Assembly (NCBI GenBank): GCA_937892865.1
Contig: CALBJG010000070.1
Span: 1 to 39,351, forward strand
DNA: 39,351 nt
Direction: 5' to 3'
Origin: an uncultured Clostridia bacterium
GTDB lineage: Bacteria; Bacillota; Clostridia; Oscillospirales; Oscillospiraceae
Part shown: piece by piece, positions 33,064-39,351 of the stretch
How the letters are laid out: the number at the start of each line of letters is the position of its first letter
Position numbering within the stretch: position 1 is the first letter of the stretch
Made by a program: the position numbers and the translations under genes
Notes under the pieces: model-generated
Told to the model about the DNA's origin: nothing
Seen by the model: the letters and a program-made list of their open reading frames with translations, nothing else
The model's database searches: none

Positions 33064-34971
33064 TTACCGACTCACCTTTACCAGCAAGCCGGTATTTGCA
33101 GGCAGGGATACTGTGAAACCGCCCTCGGTTGCTTCCGTTTCGCCGCCCCGGTAGGCATAAGTTTCTGCCAAATGCCAGCCGTCCAATGTAATGGTGGCGT
33201 TCTGTGTCTTGGGCGCATAGTTCAGTACACACAGATACCGTACATTCTCGCTTTCAATATGCTCCGTAACACATACATCCGGCAAAGAGGACTTTGCCAC
33301 TTTATTATGATCGCGAATAGAAAGCATCTGATAGAGGCGATAGAAAGGTTCTGCATTGGCTCTGCCCGACTTGGTGGCTGCTTCCAGTTCCACCGGGAAT
33401 GCGCAGAAGAACACTTTGCCTTTGCCGTAAGTAAATTCCGTAAATGCTGGATTGCCGCTTTCGTCACGAAGCAGGACATTTGCGCCTGCCTCGGCAAACT
33501 CGCAACGGAAAGCACTGCCCAAACCTCCGATTTTCTTGCCGTCGATGGTCAGTGTGTCCGGCGCGCTGCGCTGGCTGCGGCGAACAACTTCCAATCCGGT
33601 TACTTCCTTGAAGGGAGAAAGCAATGCGGTGTTCAGTGACATATATAGCGTTGCGCCCTGCTCTACCCGGCGCATCAATTCCCACATCACCCGACGGCGG
33701 ATATTCAGATCGCCGGTCAGTGACGGGAGCAGATAGGCATTTGCCTGGGGAATTTCGTCTAAATGCCAGCAGAAGGAAATATCCAGTCCCGCCTGCTTTG
33801 CCAACGTAAACGCGCCGTAGGCTACGCCCCAGGTGTCCTGTCCTTCCGTCAGAACACAAACTGCGTCCTCCACTCTGGGAGGCAGTTTTTCCAGCGGCAG
33901 ATTCTCTGTGAATTCCATAAAAGCGGTCATTTCATTACACACCGGCTTCGGCGTGTGATCCAGGTGGAACATACCCAGTTCCCGCTCCACTGCGCACCAG
34001 TCATAGGGTGTCGTTTCCAACTGGGATTGCTCATTGGCGCACCACCATAAAAACCCCTTCAGATCATGGGCCCAGGCAGAGAACAGACACGCCCGGACAT
34101 AGTCGCCGGCAACACGCTCATTGGCGATCATGGGACCTAAAGTACCCGCTTCTTCGATATAGCAAGGCTTGCCGCCCAAACCCTGATACATAATAGACTG
34201 GGCGGTGGAGTGCAGAATACTCTTCATCTCGTTGACAGGGTCGGTATGGCAATGTGGGGTGAAAACGGGATAGGGGTGTGTACACAGAATGTCTGTTAGT
34301 TCCCCCTGATCTGCAGGCGTCCAGGCACCCTCGGGCAGCAATCCGTGCATGCCGGAGATCACCGGCCGGGTGGGATCCTCTACCCGGATGGTATTGCCGA
34401 TCAGCGCTGTCCAGCAGTAGGCTTTATGGACATCGGTAGGACACATACAGTTACACTCGTTACCCAAAGACCAGGCTGCAATAACATCCTCGTTTTTAAA
34501 CCGACGAACCATATAGCGGACAAATCGCACCTGCCAACGGATGACCTGAGGATCTGTCAACATATCTTTGCTTTGCAATGCCTCGGGAGCAAACAATCTG
34601 CCGCTCATCCAACCGGTAACGATCGCAACCACCAGTTTCAATCCGTGACGCTTGGCGCAGTCACAGACCCACTGGAATCTTTCCACCATCACCGGATCGA
34701 TGCCGTGCTTACCCTCTTCAGTGTGGGGCAGAGGCTGGTCGCCGATACGCATTTCCTTTTCCACATTGGAACCGCCGTGGTGCATCCGAATGGGCTGGAA
34801 ATCCCGCCACAATGGGAACAAACGCACCACCCGGTTTCTGGATGCCGCCAAACGGGCAAAGTCTGCCTCTACCACATCTGCATCCCAATTCTGCCACATC
34901 TCCGTACCTGCGTGGGATGCCCAATAGTTGCAGCCCGTAAAGAACTTTCCGGATTCAAATAACTGTGCCAT
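33064..34971 (-). CDS. Clan GH-A (GH5-like) glycoside hydrolase
   Basis: The 635-residue protein has no signal peptide and so is probably cytoplasmic. The N-terminal TIM barrel (about 1-350) holds a retaining GH-A active site: acid/base E172 in AAWSLGNECN and probable nucleophile E274 in CYIEEAGTLGP. GCNYWASHAG at the start resembles GH5 mannanase- and mannosidase-like proteins. Residues 370-540 look like the glutamine-amidotransferase-like domain found in GH42-type proteins, followed by a small beta-sandwich. Being intracellular, it likely hydrolyses imported short oligosaccharides. Substrate unknown. It starts two bases after the SIS gene stop, with its GGAGG inside that gene, so they are coupled. 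A GH family number needs a profile search. Confidence 0.82.
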   Translation of the reverse strand: MAQLFESGKFFTGCNYWASHAGTEMWQNWDADVVEADFARLAASRNRVVRLFPLWRDFQPIRMHHGGSNVEKEMRIGDQPLPHTEEGKHGIDPVMVERFQWVCDCAKRHGLKLVVAIVTGWMSGRLFAPEALQSKDMLTDPQVIRWQVRFVRYMVRRFKNEDVIAAWSLGNECNCMCPTDVHKAYCWTALIGNTIRVEDPTRPVISGMHGLLPEGAWTPADQGELTDILCTHPYPVFTPHCHTDPVNEMKSILHSTAQSIMYQGLGGKPCYIEEAGTLGPMIANERVAGDYVRACLFSAWAHDLKGFLWWCANEQSQLETTPYDWCAVERELGMFHLDHTPKPVCNEMTAFMEFTENLPLEKLPPRVEDAVCVLTEGQDTWGVAYGAFTLAKQAGLDISFCWHLDEIPQANAYLLPSLTGDLNIRRRVMWELMRRVEQGATLYMSLNTALLSPFKEVTGLEVVRRSQRSAPDTLTIDGKKIGGLGSAFRCEFAEAGANVLLRDESGNPAFTEFTYGKGKVFFCAFPVELEAATKSGRANAEPFYRLYQMLSIRDHNKVAKSSLPDVCVTEHIESENVRYLCVLNYAPKTQNATITLDGWHLAETYAYRGGETEATEGGFTVSLPANTGLLVKVSR

Positions 34972-34973
34972 TT

Positions 34974-35603
34974 TTACGCCTCCTCAAAGAAATGCTTTTC
35001 TACTGCAGCGCAGATGTAGTGATACACCGGCAGGTGCAGTTCCTGAATTTTAAAAGTTTCACACTCCGGCACGCAGATAGTCACATCAGAAAGGTTCTTC
35101 AACTGACCACCGCTTTCTCCGGTTAAACCGATAACTGTCAACCCAAGTCCTTTGGCAACTTTCGCTGCAGCGCAGACATTTTTTGCATTACCGGAAGTAG
35201 ACAGCCCGATGAAGATATCACCCGGTTTTCCCAGTGCCAATACTGACTGGGCATAGATCAGTTCCGGCTCCACATCGTTACAAAAAGCAGTATTCAAGGC
35301 AGTCAGCCCGGCCAGGGAAAGCGCCGGCAGCCCCATCTGCAGTTTGCCCAACATTTCCTCATGAATGTCAGGGCAACGCTTCAGCATAGTTGCTTTTTGT
35401 CTGTCGCTGAGAGGCCGCTTGCTTAAAAAACCTTTCATCAGTTCTCCCACAATATGGTCACAATCTGCGGCGCTGCCGCCGTTGCCGCATAGCAGCACCT
35501 TGCCGCCACTTTCGTAACTCGCGATCAGCATATCTTTTGCTTTTTCAATTTCCCCGGCGCAACAACGCAATGTCGGGTAGCGGGTCAATAATTTCTGAAA
35601 CAT
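34974..35603 (-). CDS. SIS domain phosphosugar isomerase-like (GmhA-like)
   Basis: The 209-residue protein has a SIS fold: CGNGGSAADCDHIVGELMKG (39-58) is the phosphate-binding region of the GmhA group, STSGNAKNV (about 147-155) the second loop, and ELHLPVYHYICAAVE near the C-terminus supplies the usual metal-site His pair. An insertion of about 35 residues (60-95) is extra compared with phosphoheptose isomerase. I place the start at ATG 35603 with GAGGTG before it. It lies between ROK and glycosidase genes, so it probably works on a phosphorylated sugar from the same pathway rather than heptose. Confidence 0.82.
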   Translation of the reverse strand: MFQKLLTRYPTLRCCAGEIEKAKDMLIASYESGGKVLLCGNGGSAADCDHIVGELMKGFLSKRPLSDRQKATMLKRCPDIHEEMLGKLQMGLPALSLAGLTALNTAFCNDVEPELIYAQSVLALGKPGDIFIGLSTSGNAKNVCAAAKVAKGLGLTVIGLTGESGGQLKNLSDVTICVPECETFKIQELHLPVYHYICAAVEKHFFEEA

Positions 35604-35613
35604 GCTTTTCACC

Positions 35614-36489
35614 TCATAATAGCGCCGTCGCAATAGCGGCGTAGTCACCGATCTGCTCCCCTAAAGCCGCTGGAACAATCTGGCAACAGGCGGCAGAAAT
35701 TCCCAACGCTTCCGTATCGATCACCTTTTTGGCATGTTCCCACAGAAGTTTTTCCTGTCGGGCATAAATACTGCCGATGACGATCTTTTCCGGATTCAGA
35801 ATATCGATCAAAATACTTAATCCCATACCCAACTTTTCGCCGCAGCACTGCCATGCTGCTAATGCTGCTTCATCACCTTGATGTGCCTTTTCTGCCAATT
35901 CCCGGGCAGATGCGCCACCCAACTGGGCAAGGCCACCGCCGCTGCAGAAACCCTCAAAAGAGCCCGCCTTACCAAAGCCCACCGGGCCATCCGGAGCAAG
36001 GCGGATATGCCCCACTTCTCCGGCGTTACCGTTGGTACCGGCATAGAGTTTGCCATTTAGGATCAGACCTGCCCCCAGCCCTGTACCGAAAGTAAGGAAG
36101 ATCATATTTTGCGAGCCCTTACCCGCGCCAAACTTCCATTCGGCTACCGCACAGGCATTGGCATCGTTTTGCAGGTGGACGGGTACGCCAAAGTGGCTGC
36201 TGATCATCTCTACGATATGCACATCATTCCAGCCAGGCAAGTTGGGAGGGCCTTGGATGATGCCCTGATCCGGGTCCAGCGGTCCGCCGCAGGAAATGCC
36301 AATCGTGTCAGGTCTGTCCTCTAATATTCCCTCTGCCATCTCGATCAACTGAAAGATCATCTGCTCCGGGTGCAAGGAAAGGTCCGTGTTGCATTTTTGC
36401 TTTTTCAGTATGTCGATATTGCCATTGATCCATCGGGCGGTGATCACCGCGCACTTGGTGCCGCCAATATCAAATCCTAATAGATACAT
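35614..36489 (-). CDS. ROK family sugar kinase or regulator
   Basis: The 291-residue protein has the ROK core: FDIGGTKCAV (6-15), the catalytic segment LQNDANACAVAEW with D109, and GTGLGAGLILNGK (136-148). The zinc-site histidine H161 is kept in GEVGHIRL, but the three cysteines of the usual CxCGxxGC motif are replaced by GPVGFGKAGSFEG. It lacks the N-terminal HTH of ROK repressors, so a kinase is more likely. I chose the ATG at 36489 with AGAGGGTGGA before it; the upstream ATG at 36513 lies inside the -10 box. First gene of the operon with SIS and glycosidase. Confidence 0.87.
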   Translation of the reverse strand: MYLLGFDIGGTKCAVITARWINGNIDILKKQKCNTDLSLHPEQMIFQLIEMAEGILEDRPDTIGISCGGPLDPDQGIIQGPPNLPGWNDVHIVEMISSHFGVPVHLQNDANACAVAEWKFGAGKGSQNMIFLTFGTGLGAGLILNGKLYAGTNGNAGEVGHIRLAPDGPVGFGKAGSFEGFCSGGGLAQLGGASARELAEKAHQGDEAALAAWQCCGEKLGMGLSILIDILNPEKIVIGSIYARQEKLLWEHAKKVIDTEALGISAACCQIVPAALGEQIGDYAAIATALL

Positions 36490-36511
36490 TTCAATCCACC
36501 CTCTTTTTTTC

Positions 36512-36540
36512 ATTATAAAGCCTATACGCTACCCACGCAA
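36512..36540 (-). promoter_or_regulatory. Promoter of ROK-SIS-glycosidase operon
   Basis: On the minus strand TTGCGT (36540-36535) and a perfect TATAAT (36517-36512) are 17 bp apart. It diverges from the AraC regulator promoter about 40 bp away. Confidence 0.75.
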
Positions 36541-36580
36541 CAGAAAAAGCCATAATTTTTGCTTAGTTTTTCGGTTTATA

Positions 36581-36608
36581 TTGAAAAATCGCAATTTTCT
36601 GCTATGAT
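36581..36608 (+). promoter_or_regulatory. Promoter of AraC family regulator
   Basis: TTGAAA (36581-36586) and TATGAT (36603-36608) are 16 bp apart. A small inverted repeat (GAAAA at 36583-36587 and TTTTC at 36595-36599) lies across the spacer and could be part of a regulator site. Confidence 0.65.
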
Positions 36609-36636
36609 ATTCCCAGAACACAAGGAGGTTAGCCCT

Positions 36637-37437
36637 ATGCAGACCATCAACCGTTTCGCCGCGGAGAACTATATCGGCAAGGAAAACAGTGTTTTTGTAA
36701 AAACTTCCTATTTGCAAAAAGATTTCCCCCTCCACTGGCATAACTATTTTGAAATTGAGATCGTCACCGGTGGCAGCGGTACTATGAACATCAATGCAGA
36801 GACATTCGATGCTAACCTGCACACGGTCTTTTTATTAACACCTGTTGATTTTCATCAGATCCATCCGGACCCCCAATTGAAATTATTAAATATTTCCTTT
36901 GATCAGCGTATTCTCAGTGAAAAAACGCTTTTTCAACTTTCTAAAGCAAAACGCAACGCATATACATTGGGCAACACCGCAAAAAAGCGGCTGTTGCAAG
37001 CGGTGCAACTGCTGCAGCATGAATGCCGTGTCGGCGGTGATTGCCAGGCGCAACTTTGTGAGTACATCTTAGCATGTCTGTTTCGGGAAGCCCCAGCCGT
37101 CCAACCGCCTGAAATGAGCGAAAACCTTCCCGGCATTCAGAGGGCTGTCCTTTATTTGGAAATGCATTTTAAGGAGAATATATCTCTGGACATACTTGCC
37201 CGGGAAGCAGGTTTCAACACGACTTATTTTTCCGAACTGTTTCGCAAGGCCACAGGACAAAGTTACAAACAGCGCTTAACGGAATTGCGTGTCCGCTATG
37301 CAAAAATGCTCCTGAAAAACGGTGTTTCTGTCAGCCGCGCCTGCTTTGAATCCGGCTTTGGCTCTCTTTCCAATTTTACCGCCGTCTTTAAGCAAGTCTA
37401 TGGCGTTACCCCGAGGCAATACCAACTATCCCACTGA
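36637..37437 (+). CDS. AraC family transcriptional regulator
   Basis: The 266-residue protein has an N-terminal cupin-like sensing domain (about 1-90; FPLHWHNYFEIEIVTGG with H33/H35 is typical) and a C-terminal AraC pair of helix-turn-helix units (about 181-205 and 230-254) ending in the family signature GFGSLSNFTAVFKQVYGVTPRQYQ. The start is ATG 36637 with AGGAGG nine bases upstream. Because it diverges from the ROK-SIS-glycosidase operon, it probably activates that operon when a sugar binds the cupin domain, and may regulate itself. The effector is unknown. Confidence 0.92.
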   Translation: MQTINRFAAENYIGKENSVFVKTSYLQKDFPLHWHNYFEIEIVTGGSGTMNINAETFDANLHTVFLLTPVDFHQIHPDPQLKLLNISFDQRILSEKTLFQLSKAKRNAYTLGNTAKKRLLQAVQLLQHECRVGGDCQAQLCEYILACLFREAPAVQPPEMSENLPGIQRAVLYLEMHFKENISLDILAREAGFNTTYFSELFRKATGQSYKQRLTELRVRYAKMLLKNGVSVSRACFESGFGSLSNFTAVFKQVYGVTPRQYQLSH

Positions 37438-37476
37438 AACCATTTATCAATTTTCTATAAACATCCGGTATATCAG

Positions 37477-37505
37477 TTTACTTTTGCCGGAAAAAATGTT
37501 ATACT
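37477..37505 (+). promoter_or_regulatory. Promoter (extended -10) for SEDS polymerase gene
   Basis: TTTACT (37477-37482) and TATACT (37500-37505) are 17 bp apart, and the -10 is extended by TG at 37497-37498. The AraC gene ends 40 bp upstream with no clear terminator. Confidence 0.6.
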
Positions 37506-37537
37506 GACAGTTGAAGTATTCGAAAGGAGGTGCCGGC

Positions 37538-38728
37538 TTGCGGCGTTTTACCAGTGAGTTTAAAAGTTTTCTGAAAAAAGGCGATATGGTCCTGCTGCTT
37601 TTATGTCTGGGCGCTACTGCTTTTGGCTGTCTGGTCATTGCCAGCGCAACCAACACCATGTCGGATGCTTACCGCTATGTGCCTATTCAGATCGTCGCGA
37701 CGCTCTTGGGCGTTTTGCTTTTTGCGGTGACCTCTTCTATTGATGCGGATTTCTTTTCCGAGCACCGGTTCTGGCTGGTCGCATTGAATGTTTTCCTGCT
37801 GCTTCTTCTGGTTCCCTTTGGAACGGACAATGGCACCGGTAATAAATCCTGGCTGGATCTTCCTTTGGTTCCCGTTGATATTCAGCCTGCGGAAATTTGT
37901 AAGATCGCCTTTGTTTTGGTCCTTGCCTCTGTGATGGGTTCTCACCAAAACCGGATCTCCCGTTTCTCTTCCGTGATGCATATGGCGCTGCATATGGTGC
38001 TGATCGTCGGTTTGAATATGCTACTCAGCCGGGATATGGGCGTTTCCCTGATCTTCGTATTTATCTTTGCCGGTATGGCCATTGCAGGCGGTGTCAGTTT
38101 CTTATGGTTTTTGCTGGTCGGCGGCGGTTTGGTACTGCTGTGGCCGCTTATTTGGAACTATGTGTTCTCCGCTTATCAGCGAAACCGAATTGAAGTGCTT
38201 TTCAACCCGGATATGGACCCCCACGGCATCGGCGCCCGGTACCACACTGTCCGCGCCCTCCGTTCCCTCACCGGCGGTGGTTTGACCGGACAAGGTCTGT
38301 TTAACGGCATCCGTACCCAAACCCCCGAAGCCCTTTACGCCCAACATACGGACTATATTTTCTCCGCTATCGGTGAAGAACTGGGTTTCCTGGGCTGTCT
38401 GTTTGTGATCGTGCTGCTGTTTGCCATTATTGCCCGTTGTATTTGGGTGGGCGTGAAAAGCCCGGATTATACCCGTCGGATGATCTGCTTTGGCGCTGCC
38501 GCCGCACTCATTTTCCAGGTGATCAGTAATGTGGGTATGAACATCGGTCTTACTCCGGTTATCGGTCTGACATTGCCGTTCATCAGTTACGGCGGTTCGT
38601 CTTTGGTTTCTCTGTATGCTATGTTGGGATTGGTCTCCGGTGTCTATGCCAGACCCGCCCCCACCAGCCAAGAACGCTATATCCGTCCCCCGCTGAAAAT
38701 TCATTCCGTTTATACAAGAGGTGCTTAA
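37538..38728 (+). CDS. SEDS family peptidoglycan polymerase (RodA/FtsW-like)
   Basis: The 396-residue protein has about ten membrane helices and the SEDS hallmarks: NPDMDPHGIG near residue 224, the active-site segment HTDYIFSAIGEELGFLG near residue 270, and TLPFISYGGSSLVS (about 344-357). SEDS proteins polymerise lipid II glycan chains with a partner class B PBP. RodA, FtsW and SpoVE are hard to tell apart; the gene lies apart from division or mreBCD genes, so I leave the symbol blank. The start is an unusual TTG at 37538, chosen because AGGAGG (37525-37530) is seven bases upstream; an earlier TTG in frame has no site. uxaC follows after one base, an unexpected partner. Confidence 0.85.
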   Translation: MRRFTSEFKSFLKKGDMVLLLLCLGATAFGCLVIASATNTMSDAYRYVPIQIVATLLGVLLFAVTSSIDADFFSEHRFWLVALNVFLLLLLVPFGTDNGTGNKSWLDLPLVPVDIQPAEICKIAFVLVLASVMGSHQNRISRFSSVMHMALHMVLIVGLNMLLSRDMGVSLIFVFIFAGMAIAGGVSFLWFLLVGGGLVLLWPLIWNYVFSAYQRNRIEVLFNPDMDPHGIGARYHTVRALRSLTGGGLTGQGLFNGIRTQTPEALYAQHTDYIFSAIGEELGFLGCLFVIVLLFAIIARCIWVGVKSPDYTRRMICFGAAAALIFQVISNVGMNIGLTPVIGLTLPFISYGGSSLVSLYAMLGLVSGVYARPAPTSQERYIRPPLKIHSVYTRGA

Positions 38729-38729
38729 A

Positions 38730-39351
38730 ATGAAAACATTTATGGACAAGGATTTCCTGCTGGGCACAGAAACAGCCCGGCATCTGTATCACGATTATGC
38801 AAAAAATATGCCTTTGGTGGATTACCACTGTCACTTGAATCCCCGGGAAATTTATGAAGACCGCCGGTTTAATGACCTGGCCGAAGTTTGGCTGGGCGGT
38901 GAAAATCCGGACGGCAGCTACTTTGGTGACCACTACAAGTGGCGTCTGATGCGTTCCAACGGCACACCGGAAGAATATGTTTCCGGCAACAAGCCCGGCT
39001 TTGAGCGGTTTATGAAACTGGTGGAGGCATTGGAAGTTGCTATTGGCAATCCTATGTACCACTGGTGCCACTTGGAACTGCAGATGTTCTTCGGTGTTAC
39101 CGAACCTCTGACCACAGAGAGCGCAGAGCGGATTTGGAATCACTGCAACAAAATGTTGCAGACCGACCCGGATATGACCGCAAGAGGCTTGATCCGCAAA
39201 TCCAATGTCGCTTTCATCGGCACCACCGACGATCCCATCGACTCCCTGGAGTGGCACGCCAAGCTGGCCGCCGATCCCACCATGGAGACCAAGGTCTGCC
39301 CCTCCTTCCGTCCTGACAAGGCTCTGGACATCGAGAAGGCCACCTTCGCCG
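38730..39351 (+). CDS. uxaC: Glucuronate isomerase, 3'-truncated by window edge
   Basis: UxaC interconverts D-glucuronate and D-fructuronate (and the galacturonate pair). The first 207 residues are present and match the family start: FMDKDFLLGTETARHLYHDY, metal ligands H33 and H35 in VDYHCHLNP, and HWCHLELQMFFG further on. The frame stays open to the edge. The start ATG is one base after the preceding stop, with GAGGTG in the upstream gene, so they are coupled. From roughly 39200 onward the codons turn strongly GC-ending (GAG, CTG, GCC, ACC), unlike the first two-thirds, so this part may be from another strain or be an assembly join. Confidence 0.93.
   Translation, partial: MKTFMDKDFLLGTETARHLYHDYAKNMPLVDYHCHLNPREIYEDRRFNDLAEVWLGGENPDGSYFGDHYKWRLMRSNGTPEEYVSGNKPGFERFMKLVEALEVAIGNPMYHWCHLELQMFFGVTEPLTTESAERIWNHCNKMLQTDPDMTARGLIRKSNVAFIGTTDDPIDSLEWHAKLAADPTMETKVCPSFRPDKALDIEKATFA

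Noticed and set aside
33028..33639. 203-codon plus-strand open frame opposite the glycosidase C-terminus
   Set aside because: Antisense to a coherent 635-residue protein; no family features.
34345..34962. 205-codon plus-strand open frame opposite the glycosidase N-terminus
   Set aside because: Antisense shadow over the GH-A catalytic barrel, His/Pro-rich and without known motifs.
1..39351. CRISPR arrays, tRNA or rRNA genes, insertion sequences
   Set aside because: No regularly spaced direct repeats, no cloverleaf-like sequence and no transposase-like protein were noticed on either strand.

Overview
The window looks like chromosomal DNA of a Gram-positive gut anaerobe, most likely a Clostridia member near the Oscillospirales/Ruminococcaceae. 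This rests on strong AGGAGG-type ribosome binding sites, sigma-A-type promoters, and gene families common in gut Bacillota: NahK-like kinases, DUF4358 lipoprotein, VanZ, DHHW/MBOAT, MntP, DUF1015 and SEDS cell-wall polymerases. No outer-membrane genes are present. I see no rRNA, tRNA, CRISPR array, transposase or phage gene. The assignment is by family recognition from memory, not by search.

Layout. (1) 1-2019: end of a membrane-protein gene carrying an in-frame stop, overlapping an anchored M20 peptidase. (2) 2022-8437, plus strand: amino-sugar module with two tandem NahK-type N-acetylhexosamine 1-kinases (each with its own promoter, a terminator between them), a divergent ROK-like kinase, NagA and a MATE transporter. 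(3) 8477-12695, minus strand: mntP, vanZ-like, DUF4358 lipoprotein, then after a hairpin an MBOAT O-acyltransferase and its DHHW partner. (4) 12696-13049: a 354-bp divergent promoter region. (5) 13050-32444, plus strand: a roughly 19-kb surface-polysaccharide locus with the dTDP-L-rhamnose genes (rfbA-rfbB, terminator, new promoter, rfbD-rfbC), a DUF1972 rhamnosyltransferase, DUF1015, a CTP-type nucleotidyltransferase, LicD, a Caps_synth-like glycosyltransferase, Wzz, Wzy, four GT2 glycosyltransferases, an acetyltransferase, an unrecognised protein, Wzx and Glf, closed by a strong terminator. (6) 32485-36489, minus strand: flavin reductase with its own promoter, then a clan GH-A glycosidase, SIS isomerase and ROK kinase operon divergent from an AraC regulator. 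(7) 37538-39351: SEDS cell-wall polymerase and the start of glucuronate isomerase.

How it fits together. The locus is a Wzx/Wzy-type pathway for a rhamnose- and probably galactofuranose-containing polysaccharide. The neighbouring MBOAT/DHHW pair could O-acetylate a surface polymer. The DUF1015, cytidylyltransferase and LicD run mirrors the kinase, cytidylyltransferase and transferase logic of LicA/LicC/LicD and is the best candidate for an undescribed decoration pathway. The Wzz-like protein carries what looks like a dead tyrosine-kinase domain, and no initiating phosphoglycosyltransferase or intact BY-kinase is present. The flanking modules import or break down host- or plant-derived sugars.

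Caution: the first ~110 bp and last ~150 bp use visibly more GC-rich codons than the interior, and the in-frame stop sits at the left boundary. The ends may be assembly junctions.
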